64,000 nucleotides of DNA, from positions 1 through 64,000 of the forward strand of contig JAVEQK010000010.1 in NCBI GenBank assembly GCA_034007705.1, read 5' to 3'. Numbering within the stretch: position 1 is the stretch's first letter; each line of letters opens with the position of its first letter. Under the pieces are notes generated by a model. The model saw nothing but the letters and a program-made list of their open reading frames with translations. It did not search any database and was not told where the DNA came from. The translations under genes were made by a program, and so were the position numbers. This stretch comes from UBA10518 sp022837185. Lineage in GTDB: Bacteria; Desulfobacterota; Desulfobulbia; Desulfobulbales; Desulfobulbaceae. Positions 54,684 through 62,726 of the stretch are shown here, piece by piece.

Positions 54684-55484
54684 TTATGATTTTCCCAGCC
54701 GCAGGCGCCAGAGCACGAGGCCGGCGGCGATCATGATGATGCTCAGCAGCTGGCCCATGGTTATTCCCTGAACAACGAAACCCAGGTAGGGATCGGGTTC
54801 GCGGAAGAATTCGGCAACGATGCGCACCACGCCGTACAGGATCAGGAACAGGGCCAGCATGGAGCCATGGGGCCAGAAGCGGGACGGCTCGTCCCGCCAG
54901 GGTATGTGCTTCAAGCTCCACAGGATGCAGAACAGCAGGGCTCCTTCCAGCAGGGCTTCGTACAGCTGCGACGGATGGCGCGGCAGCGGGCCGCCGTCGG
55001 GAAAAACCATTGCCCACGGAACATCGCTCGTCCGGCCGAACAGCTCGCCGTTGATGAAATTGCCGATGCGGCCGAGCCCGAGCCCAATGGGCACGGTCAC
55101 CACGTAGAGGTCGGCGGCCTTCCAGAAGCTGAGGCGATGGTAGCGGCAGTACAGCAGGCCGGCGACGATGACGCCCAGGCACCCCCCGTGAAAGGACATG
55201 CCGCCCTGCCAGGTGGCGAAAATCTCCAGGGGGTGGCGCAGGTAGTAGGCCGGCTGATAGAACAGGACGTAGCCGAGCCGGCCGCCGGCGATGACGCCGA
55301 TGATCAGGTAGAGGTTGAGGTTGTCGAACCGTTCGGCCATCTCCCGCCAGCGAAAGCGGGCGAGCTGGCGGCGGACCAGAAAGTAGGTGGCGGCGAAGCC
55401 TAAGACGTACATGAGGCCGTACCAGCGGACCTTGAAGGGGCCGAAGGCGATGAGGACCGGATCGATATCGGGATAGGGGAGCAT
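54684..55484 (-). CDS. lgt: Prolipoprotein diacylglyceryl transferase
   Basis: 266 residues, seven membrane helices. Transfers diacylglycerol from phosphatidylglycerol to the lipobox Cys of prolipoproteins. Signature GRIGNFINGELFGR is present, with conserved His in GGMSFHGG and an Arg-containing helix. Several lipoprotein substrates occur in this window. Eight bases separate it from mnmG. Confidence 0.95.
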   Translation of the reverse strand: MLPYPDIDPVLIAFGPFKVRWYGLMYVLGFAATYFLVRRQLARFRWREMAERFDNLNLYLIIGVIAGGRLGYVLFYQPAYYLRHPLEIFATWQGGMSFHGGCLGVIVAGLLYCRYHRLSFWKAADLYVVTVPIGLGLGRIGNFINGELFGRTSDVPWAMVFPDGGPLPRHPSQLYEALLEGALLFCILWSLKHIPWRDEPSRFWPHGSMLALFLILYGVVRIVAEFFREPDPYLGFVVQGITMGQLLSIIMIAAGLVLWRLRLGKS

Positions 55485-55492
55485 GGCTGGGT

Positions 55493-57376
55493 TCAGATAA
55501 GTCCTTGTTTTTTCAGGTGCACCTGCAGAACCGAAATGGCCGCCGGCGTTATGCCGGAAATCCGGGAGGCCTGGCCCAGGGACAGGGGCTGGACCGCTTT
55601 CAGTTTTTCCACCACTTCATTGGAGAGGCCGGGCAGGCCGTCATAGCGCATGCCGGAGGGGAGCAGAGTGCGCTCCAACTTCCGGAAACGGCCGACCTGC
55701 TCCTCCTGCCGCCGGATATAGCCATCATACTTCACCTGCAGTTCAATTTCATCCCTGAAGGGGAACCTGTCGAAATCCATGGCCATTGCCACTTCAGCCT
55801 GCCGCATCACTTCAACCAGGGCCGGGAAGGTGATCTCCGGCCGCCGCAGCAGGTCGGCCGGCGCGAGGGGCTGCTTGAGCACGACGCTTCCGATTCGGGC
55901 GAGGGCGTCGTTCACCGGGCCCGAGGGGCGTATCCGGGCGGTGTGCAGCAGGGTGATCGCCTGTTCCATCAGGTCTTTCTTGTCCAGGAACGCCTCCCAG
56001 GTCGGCCGATTGACCAGGCCGATCCGGTAGCCTGTCTCGCGCAGGCGCAGGTCGGCGTTGTCCTCCCGCAGGAGGAGGCGGTACTCGGCCCGGGAGGTGA
56101 ACAGGCGGTAGGGTTCCCTGGTGCCCTTGGTGACCAGGTCGTCAATGAGGACGCCGATGTAGGCCTGCGAGCGGTCAAGGATGACGGGGGCCTCTTCCCG
56201 GACGTATCGGACCGCATTGATCCCGGCCATGAGCCCCTGGGCCGCTGCTTCCTCGTAGCCCGAGGTGCCGTTGATCTGGCCGGCGTGAAAGAGCCCCTCC
56301 ACCCTCTTGGTTTCCAGCGACGGTTTCAGCTCCAGCGGATCGACGTAATCATACTCGATGGCGTATCCGGGCCGGATGATGCGGGCTTTTTCCAGGCCGG
56401 CTATGGAGCGGACCATGTTGATCTGCGTCTGCAGAGGCAGGCTGGTGGGGATGCCGTTGGGGTATATCTCCACCGTGTCCAGGCCCTCCGGCTCCAGGAA
56501 TATCTGATGGCGGAGCTTGTCCGGAAAGCGCATGACCTTGTCCTCGATGGAGGGGCAGTACCGGGCGCCGATGCCCTCGATGATCCCGGCGTACATCGGC
56601 GACTGGTCGATGGAGCCGCGGATGATCCGGTGGGTCTCTTCGTTGGTGTAGGTGATGTGGCACGGACGCTGTTCCAGGGGCGGCGGCCCGGTGCTGGAAA
56701 AGGAGAACAGGCCGGGCGGGTCGTCGCCGTACTGCGGCTCCAGGCCGCTGAAATCGATGGATTTGGCGTCGAGGCGCGGGACCGTGCCGGTCTTCATCCT
56801 GCCCACCCGGAAGCCCGCACCCTTGAACCACCGGGCCAGGCTGGTGGACGGAGCGTCACCCATGCGGCCGGCCGGAAAGTTTTTCAGGCCGATATGGATC
56901 AGGCCGTTGAGAAAGGTGCCGGTCGCGACCACCACGGCCCGCACCGGTATCACCTCGTCCAGGGAGGTGCGGACACCCCGGACCCGCCCCTCATCGAGGA
57001 GGATCTCGTCAACGACCGCCTGGCGGATCTCCAGGTTCGGCTGGTTTTCCAGCACCTGCTTCATCCGCAGCCGGTAGAGCAGGCGGTCGGCCTGGGCCCG
57101 CGACGAACGGACCGCCGGCCCCTTGCTGGTGTTGAGCCTCCGGAACTGGATGCCGGTGGCGTCGATGTTCCTGGCCATCTCGCCGCCCAGGGCGTCGATC
57201 TCCTTGACCAGGTGTCCCTTGGCCAGGCCGCCGATGGCCGGGTTGCAGGACATGGCGCCGATGGTGTCCGCGTTCATGATGCAGACCAGGGTGCGGAGCC
57301 CCAACCTGGCGGCTGCCAGGGCGGCTTCGCAGCCGGCGTGGCCGGCGCCGATCACGGCGATGTCAAAATCATTCAT
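55493..57376 (-). CDS. mnmG: tRNA uridine-34 carboxymethylaminomethyl enzyme subunit MnmG (GidA)
   Basis: 627 residues. FAD-binding GAGHAGCEAALAAARLG at the N-terminus, GGLAKGHLVKEIDALGG, GTFLNGLIHIG, and the C-terminal helical domain. Works with MnmE to modify wobble uridine in tRNA. Start overlaps the trkH stop by 8 bases. Confidence 0.97.
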   Translation of the reverse strand: MNDFDIAVIGAGHAGCEAALAAARLGLRTLVCIMNADTIGAMSCNPAIGGLAKGHLVKEIDALGGEMARNIDATGIQFRRLNTSKGPAVRSSRAQADRLLYRLRMKQVLENQPNLEIRQAVVDEILLDEGRVRGVRTSLDEVIPVRAVVVATGTFLNGLIHIGLKNFPAGRMGDAPSTSLARWFKGAGFRVGRMKTGTVPRLDAKSIDFSGLEPQYGDDPPGLFSFSSTGPPPLEQRPCHITYTNEETHRIIRGSIDQSPMYAGIIEGIGARYCPSIEDKVMRFPDKLRHQIFLEPEGLDTVEIYPNGIPTSLPLQTQINMVRSIAGLEKARIIRPGYAIEYDYVDPLELKPSLETKRVEGLFHAGQINGTSGYEEAAAQGLMAGINAVRYVREEAPVILDRSQAYIGVLIDDLVTKGTREPYRLFTSRAEYRLLLREDNADLRLRETGYRIGLVNRPTWEAFLDKKDLMEQAITLLHTARIRPSGPVNDALARIGSVVLKQPLAPADLLRRPEITFPALVEVMRQAEVAMAMDFDRFPFRDEIELQVKYDGYIRRQEEQVGRFRKLERTLLPSGMRYDGLPGLSNEVVEKLKAVQPLSLGQASRISGITPAAISVLQVHLKKQGLI

Positions 57377-58871
57377 GGTTGGTCGGAATCCTTGTTTTTG
57401 TCCAGCGCAGTTTCGGCCGGCGGGTCATGCTCCAGTATCCGGGGGTGAGGAGGATGGCAACGGTATAGAGTTCCAGCCTGCCGGCCAGCATGCAGAAGAT
57501 CAATACCAGTTTGGCCGGGTCGGGAAGGTGGCCGAAGTGCTGGGTCGGGCCGACCAGAGCCAGGCCCGGACCGATGTTGTTCAGGGTGGCGATCACCGCG
57601 CTTGGCCCGGTGATGATATCGGCGCCCATGGCGGTGATGATCAGGCTGGCGATCACGAACACCGCCAGATAGATGGCGAAAAAGCTCAGGATGGCGATCA
57701 TCACCTCCTGCGGCACTTTTGTCCTGCCGAGCTTGATGGTTTCGACCTGGCGCGGATGCACGAGTTTATGCAGCTGGGAGCGGGCGTACTTGAAGAACAG
57801 CAGAAAGCGAACCACCTTGATGCCGCCGCCGGTCGAACCGGCGCAGCCGCCGACGAACATCAGCGAGACCAGCAGCACCCGGGAGAAGGACGGCCAGGCG
57901 TCAAAGTCAGCGGTGCCGTATCCCGTGGTGGTCATCAGGGAAACGACCTGGAACGCGGCCTCGAGCAGGCCGCGGCCGGGATGGTCGGACGAATCGGCCG
58001 CCGTGTTGGCGACGAAAACCAGGAGGACCGCAAGGAGGATGAGGGAAAGGTAAAAGCGGAATTCCTCGTTCCGCCAATAGGATAAAGGGTTCTGCTGCCG
58101 CAGAACGAGGAAGTGCAGGGAAAAGCTCACCCCGGCCAGAAACATGAACAGAATGAACACCGACTGGATATAGGGCGACGGGTAGTGGGCAATGGAGGCA
58201 TTGAAGTTGGAGAAGCCGCCGGTGGCGAGGGTGGTGAAGGAATGGGTCAGGGCGTTGAAAAAGTCGATCCCGCCCAGCATCAGCAGCACCGTCTGGACAG
58301 CGGTCATGACCAGGTAGACGCTCCACAGGATCCGGGCGGTATCCTGGACCCGCGGGGCAAGCCTGTCCTTGGTCGGCCCGGGCACCTCGGCCTGGAACAA
58401 CTGCATGCCGCCGATACCGAGCAGGGGAAGCACGGCCAGGGTCAGGACGATGATGCCCATGCCCCCCAACCACTGGGTCATGGCCCGCCAGAAGAGCAGG
58501 CTCCTGGGCAGTGCCTCGATATCCGCCAGGATTGTCGATCCGGTGGTGGTGAAGCCGGACACGGATTCAAAAAAGGCATCGACAAAGCCGGGAATGTGCC
58601 CGGAAAGATAATAGGGCAGGGCTCCCAGCAGCCCCAGGCTCAGCCAGCTGAAGGTGACGATGGCAAACCCGTCCTTGTAGCCGAGTTCCTCCTCCGGGAG
58701 GAAAAGGGCGGCCAACAGGCCGCCGGTGATCAGGCCGATCCCGGAGCAGAGGGCAAAAGTGGTGACCATGCCGTCGTGAAAGTAGAGGCTGAACGGCAGT
58801 GGCGTCAGCAGCATCATGGACAGGATGAGCAGCAGCTTGCCGAGAAGATTGAGGACGCCACCGATTCGCAT
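57369..58871 (-). CDS. trkH: Potassium uptake protein TrkH
   Basis: 500 residues, about ten to twelve membrane helices, four selectivity-filter repeats (for example SGFTTTGSTI, TLATGGFSNFN, TTTGYGTADFD, TLNNIGPGLALVG). Membrane subunit driven by TrkA gating. A cytoplasmic cap (TrkA) is encoded upstream. Confidence 0.95.
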   Translation of the reverse strand: MRIGGVLNLLGKLLLILSMMLLTPLPFSLYFHDGMVTTFALCSGIGLITGGLLAALFLPEEELGYKDGFAIVTFSWLSLGLLGALPYYLSGHIPGFVDAFFESVSGFTTTGSTILADIEALPRSLLFWRAMTQWLGGMGIIVLTLAVLPLLGIGGMQLFQAEVPGPTKDRLAPRVQDTARILWSVYLVMTAVQTVLLMLGGIDFFNALTHSFTTLATGGFSNFNASIAHYPSPYIQSVFILFMFLAGVSFSLHFLVLRQQNPLSYWRNEEFRFYLSLILLAVLLVFVANTAADSSDHPGRGLLEAAFQVVSLMTTTGYGTADFDAWPSFSRVLLVSLMFVGGCAGSTGGGIKVVRFLLFFKYARSQLHKLVHPRQVETIKLGRTKVPQEVMIAILSFFAIYLAVFVIASLIITAMGADIITGPSAVIATLNNIGPGLALVGPTQHFGHLPDPAKLVLIFCMLAGRLELYTVAILLTPGYWSMTRRPKLRWTKTRIPTNHE

Positions 58872-58907
58872 GCGCGGTTCCGTTGGAGTTGGGCGGTATC
58901 CAGGGTA

Positions 58908-60260
58908 TCAGTCTGCCGGGGAAAAGAACTTTTCCACGTCCCTGGCCGCATCCCTGGTGAAGAACGTGACCAGGCTGTCGCCCGGTTTGATCACCGTGCC
59001 GCCGGTAGGGATGAAGGCCTGGCCCTCGCGGACAATGGCGCCGATGAGAAGGCCGGGCGGGCAGGCCAGGTCCTTGATCGGCACCTGGTTGAAGGATTCG
59101 TGCTCCGGCACGATCACTTCCATGACCTCGGCATCCGTGTCCAGGATAGTGGCGACGGAAATGATCGATCCGCGGCGGACATATCGCAGGATCATGTCGG
59201 CGGCGACCTGGCGGGGGCTGAGGGCGACATCAATGCCGAGCTTGCCGAGCATGGGCACGAAATCGTGCCGGGTAATCTTGGTGATGCAGCGTTTGGCGCC
59301 ATGGTGCTTGGCCAGCAGGCTGGAAAGGATGTTGGTCGTGTCCGAGCCGGTGACGGCGATGACCAGGTCGGCGTATTCGATGCCCTCGTCAAGGAGGTCG
59401 TGGGCGTCGAGGCCGTCGAAATTGAGGACGATGCTGCGGCCGAGGTTCTCGGAAAGGAAATCGCAGCGCTGCGGGTCCTCTTCGACCAGCTTGACGTCGA
59501 TGTCCAGCTCTTCAAGCTGGCGGGCGACCATGTAGCCGATGTTGCTGCCGCCGATGATAAAGACCTTGCGGGGCAGATGGCTGGCCAGGTTGAACAACTG
59601 CTCCATCCTGGCCATGTCTTTCTTGAGAATCATCAGGTAGATGCGGTCCCCGGCCTGAATGGTGCTGGCGCCGTGGGGAATGATGGTCCGGCCTTCACGG
59701 ATGATCGCCGTAATGACATATTGATGGGTGGTGTGATGCTGCCCCAGTTCGAAGAGCGACATGCCGATGAAGGGATTGTTCTCGTGGATCTGGTAGCCGA
59801 TGAGCAGGACCTCGCCGTTGGCGAATTCGGCTGTGTACAGGGCTTCGGAGGCATGGGTCAGCTGCATGATCACCTCGACCATGGCCCAGTCGGGGCTGAT
59901 GATCAGGTCGATGCCGAGGGCCTCCTCGTTGAGCGAGAGCCCGGGGGTCAGGAAGTCCTCGTGCTTGACCCGGGCGATCCGGGTCTTCACGTCGTACTGG
60001 CGGGACATGATGCAGGCCACCAGGTTGACCTCATCGCTGTCGGTGACGGCGATGAACAGGTCGGTTTTGGAGATTCCCGCCTCGGCCAGAATACGGGCCG
60101 AGGCGCCCGAACCGACCACGGTCATGATGTTCAGCTCCTTTTCCATCCGCTGAAGCTTGTTCTTGTCCCGGTCGATCAGGACGACTTCCCGACCCTCGGA
60201 GGAAAATTTCTGGCACAGATACTGGCCGACCAGACCGGCGCCGACGATCATGATGCGCAC
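58908..60260 (-). CDS. trkA: Potassium uptake regulatory protein TrkA
   Basis: 450 residues. Two RCK_N Rossmann domains (GAGLVGQYLCQKFSSEG at the start and FIIGGSNIGYMVARQLEEL in the middle) each followed by RCK_C. Nucleotide-gated control of TrkH, which lies 37 bases downstream on the same strand. Confidence 0.96.
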   Translation of the reverse strand: MRIMIVGAGLVGQYLCQKFSSEGREVVLIDRDKNKLQRMEKELNIMTVVGSGASARILAEAGISKTDLFIAVTDSDEVNLVACIMSRQYDVKTRIARVKHEDFLTPGLSLNEEALGIDLIISPDWAMVEVIMQLTHASEALYTAEFANGEVLLIGYQIHENNPFIGMSLFELGQHHTTHQYVITAIIREGRTIIPHGASTIQAGDRIYLMILKKDMARMEQLFNLASHLPRKVFIIGGSNIGYMVARQLEELDIDVKLVEEDPQRCDFLSENLGRSIVLNFDGLDAHDLLDEGIEYADLVIAVTGSDTTNILSSLLAKHHGAKRCITKITRHDFVPMLGKLGIDVALSPRQVAADMILRYVRRGSIISVATILDTDAEVMEVIVPEHESFNQVPIKDLACPPGLLIGAIVREGQAFIPTGGTVIKPGDSLVTFFTRDAARDVEKFFSPAD

Positions 60261-60365
60261 GGGGTTGCAACTCCTGTCAGTTTTTTCAATGTATTCCGCC
60301 TGAGGGGCAACCGATTCATGGCCGGGAGTATAGATCGGACAGAGCTCATTTGCAACAGCGCCTTT

Positions 60366-61205
60366 TTATGGCCGCCGGAGGCCGGGATTCCAGCGGATGA
60401 GGGCCCAGGTGGTGACATGGCGGGGATGCAGGGTAATGATGGAGTCACTGTCCCGCCGGGCAATGGAGCGGACATAGTCTTCAAGCTTCCGCCGCTCCTG
60501 TTCGGTCGGCTCGGCAAACATCCAGATATAGTTTTCCACCGCCTCCTCGAGGGAACGGTAGCGGTGGCTGTTTTCCAGGCGGATGAAGTCGACGGCGGCA
60601 AGGAATCCCATCTGGTACAGGATATTGACGGTGATAATATAATCCGGTCCTGTCTCCAACCCGCGGCCGACGGCTTGAAAGGCGTCCGGATCAAGGGGAC
60701 CGGGCCCGACCCTGTCGGTGACCACGACTTCCCGGCGGGCGAAATTGCTGAGCTTCTCAAGACAGGCCCTGAGATCCGGCACCGACAGCGAGCGGGAGGC
60801 AATGGCAACGTCATGGCGGTCGACACCATGGCGCCCCCAGTCATCGCTCCAGGAAAGCCGGCGGGTGGTGATGTTGGCGATTCCCAGTTCCCGGGCCCGT
60901 TGTTCGAGAACATCAAGCATGCCGGCCGAAAAATCAAGGGCAGTGACGCGGCGGACCTGTTTTGCCAGGGGAATGGCCAGGGTGCCCGGCCCGCTGCCGA
61001 CGTCAAGTATCGTCCAGGACGGCTCGGGGCTGAGCAGTTCGATGAATTTTTCATTATAGGCCGATCTCTCATTGAGCTTGGCGAAGGTGGGGGCTTTACG
61101 GTCCCAGTCGGCGGCCGTTTTGCTCTTCCTGGATTTTTTCTGCCGCTCAAGCTGCCAGAGGCGGTTCCAGTCAATGTCCTGGTAACGCATATCCTGCATG
61201 TGCAT
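60366..61205 (-). CDS. Class I SAM-dependent methyltransferase
   Basis: 279 residues from ATG 61205 (ATG 61199 also possible). Motif I ILDVGSGPGTLAIPLA, motif II ALDFSAGML; C-terminus with RSIARRDSDSIITLHP. Substrate unknown. The start lies at the edge of the 103-bp repeat array, so its promoter must be inside that array or missing. Confidence 0.82.
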   Translation of the reverse strand: MHMQDMRYQDIDWNRLWQLERQKKSRKSKTAADWDRKAPTFAKLNERSAYNEKFIELLSPEPSWTILDVGSGPGTLAIPLAKQVRRVTALDFSAGMLDVLEQRARELGIANITTRRLSWSDDWGRHGVDRHDVAIASRSLSVPDLRACLEKLSNFARREVVVTDRVGPGPLDPDAFQAVGRGLETGPDYIITVNILYQMGFLAAVDFIRLENSHRYRSLEEAVENYIWMFAEPTEQERRKLEDYVRSIARRDSDSIITLHPRHVTTWALIRWNPGLRRP

Positions 61206-61224
61206 CCCGCAATTTTTTTTGACC

Positions 61225-61594
61225 TTCGGCTGAACCGTCGGCGGGGTATATTTAGCCCGCCGACCGGCCTTCCGCCCTGGTAGCATTACCGTTCCGGAGA
61301 GTGATCGCCAGTCAGGGATCATTCCGGTTCGGCTGAACCGTCGGCGGGGTATATTTAGCCCGCCGACNNNNNNNNNNNNNNNNNNNNNNNNNNNNNNNNN
61401 NNNNNNNNNNNNNNNNNNNNNNNNNNNNNNNNNNNNNNNNNNNNNNNNNNNNNNNNNNNNNNNNNNNGCGGGGTATATTTAGCCCGCCGACCGGCCTTCC
61501 GCCCTGGTAGCATTACCGTTCCGGAGAGTGATCGCCAGTCAGGGATCATTCCGGTTCGGCTGAACCGTCGGCGGGGTATATTTAGCCCGCCGAC
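61225..61594. repeat. 103-bp tandem repeat array interrupted by an assembly gap
   Basis: Period 103 (repeats begin at 61225, 61328, and again from 61468 and 61555 after the gap). Each unit has a CGGTTCGGCTGAACCG palindrome, a GTCGGCGGG-GTATATTTAG-CCCGCCGAC hairpin, and a TGATC...GATCA pair. 100 N at 61368-61467 are the standard placeholder for an unresolved gap, so the true copy number is unknown. Confidence 0.95.
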
Positions 61595-61834
61595 ACTTAT
61601 TGTTTGACATAAAAGTTGCCGTGTGATTAAAATACAAAATTTTCATAATGTAAATGGCAAGCTGAAAATCCGCGGTCAGGAATGTTTCAGTTGCAGTTCC
61701 CGCACGAGTCAGTCAACGGCGCGGGCAATTGAAACGGCTCCCGTCCGCCCCCCGGTCCTGGCGCGGATTGATCATGTCTCCACAAGTTGACGGCTTGCCT
61801 TGATGCGGAAGAGACAAAAAGAGGAACGTAAACG
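61595..61834. other. rpmH leader region
   Basis: 240 bases between the array and rpmH. Beyond the promoter no gene is visible and no DnaA-box cluster (TTATCCACA) is seen. Confidence 0.6.
61604..61633 (+). promoter_or_regulatory. Sigma70 promoter of the rpmH operon
   Basis: TTGACA (61604-61609), 18-base spacer, TAAAAT (61628-61633); strong match. It lies 10 bases after the repeat array. Confidence 0.75.
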
Positions 61835-61972
61835 ATGAGCAAACGAACATTTCAGCCAAGCAATACAAAACGCAAACGCACCCACGGTTTCCGGAAAAGG
61901 ATGAGCACCCGCGCCGGCCAGGCCATCATCAGCAACAGGAGGGCGAAGGGAAGAAAACGCCTGTCAGCGTGA
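61835..61972 (+). CDS. rpmH: Large-subunit ribosomal protein bL34
   Basis: 45 residues, starting MSKRTFQPSNTKRKRTHGFR and continuing with KRMSTRAGQAIISNRR, the typical bL34 sequence. GAGGAAC ribosome site 8 bases before the ATG. Confidence 0.98.
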   Translation: MSKRTFQPSNTKRKRTHGFRKRMSTRAGQAIISNRRAKGRKRLSA

Positions 61973-61976
61973 ATCC

Positions 61977-62336
61977 GTGAAAAGATTTGGACTCCCCAAG
62001 CAGGATCTTCTGCGGAAATCATGGGAGTTTATGCTGGTATACCGCCGGGGAAAGCGGCTCAAGGGATCGGGGTTCACACTGGTTTTCGTGGCCAACGAAC
62101 TCTCCTGCAGCCGGCTTGGAATCAGCGTCCACAGGATGATCAGGGGCGCGGTGCGCCGGAACAGGATCAAGCGGATGATTCGCGAGGCCTTTCGGCTGCG
62201 GCGGGACCTGTTTCCGCAGCAATGCGATATAGTTGTCACCGTCTCTCCCGATTTCGGGTTCAGCTCAACGGGTTCATTGCAGACCGCGGTTGCCGACCTG
62301 GTCTGTCCCGGGATGTCCCGCCGACATGATGTGTGA
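61977..62336 (+). CDS. rnpA: Ribonuclease P protein component
   Basis: 119 residues from GTG 61977, 4 bases after rpmH. Conserved RNR signature AVRRNRIKRMIREAFR. Forms RNase P with the RNA (rnpB, not in window). Its end overlaps yidD. Confidence 0.96.
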   Translation: MKRFGLPKQDLLRKSWEFMLVYRRGKRLKGSGFTLVFVANELSCSRLGISVHRMIRGAVRRNRIKRMIREAFRLRRDLFPQQCDIVVTVSPDFGFSSTGSLQTAVADLVCPGMSRRHDV

Positions 62337-62607
62337 CCATGTCCGCCGGACCGGGTCCGAACCGGCAAGGGAAGCGGCCGTGCCGGCCACAGGGAGGCCC
62401 GCCCTTTTCTGCGTGGTGTTCCTTCGGTGGTATAAACAGTATATCTCGCCATTTCTCCCTCCAAGCTGCAGATTCACCCCGACCTGTTCTCAGTATGCCA
62501 TCGACGCCGTGCAGAAGCACGGGGTCATGCGCGGCCTGCTGCTGGCTGTGTGGCGCCTGCTTCGCTGCCATCCGTTCGCCCGGGGCGGATATGACCCGGT
62601 CAAATGA
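62326..62607 (+). CDS. yidD: Membrane protein insertion efficiency factor YidD
   Basis: 93 residues from ATG 62326, overlapping rnpA by 11 bases. Contains LRWYKQYISPFLPPSCRFTP and CSQYAIDAVQKHG; family hallmark. Confidence 0.93.
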   Translation: MMCDHVRRTGSEPAREAAVPATGRPALFCVVFLRWYKQYISPFLPPSCRFTPTCSQYAIDAVQKHGVMRGLLLAVWRLLRCHPFARGGYDPVK

Positions 62608-62726
62608 GTGGCTGACCGGCCAGGGCGGATACGCGGGACCCGGACAGGGAACACGGGTTCGCCGAAAGGCGGAATGACCACGGCGGGTAACGCAATTTTA
62701 TCGAGGTATTCCAAGAGGTATTTCCT

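Noticed and set aside
55505..57448. 647-residue open frame opposite mnmG
   Set aside because: Shadow of mnmG, low-complexity Gly/Ala/Arg translation, no motifs.
58113..61283. 1056-residue open frame opposite trkH and trkA
   Set aside because: Shadow of two certain genes on the other strand; no ribosome site or protein motif.
61225..61594. 103-bp array as a CRISPR
   Set aside because: The whole 103-bp unit repeats with no variable spacers and no cas genes nearby.
61595..61834. Replication origin upstream of rpmH
   Set aside because: No DnaA-box cluster or dnaA gene visible; kept only as a possibility to test by GC skew.
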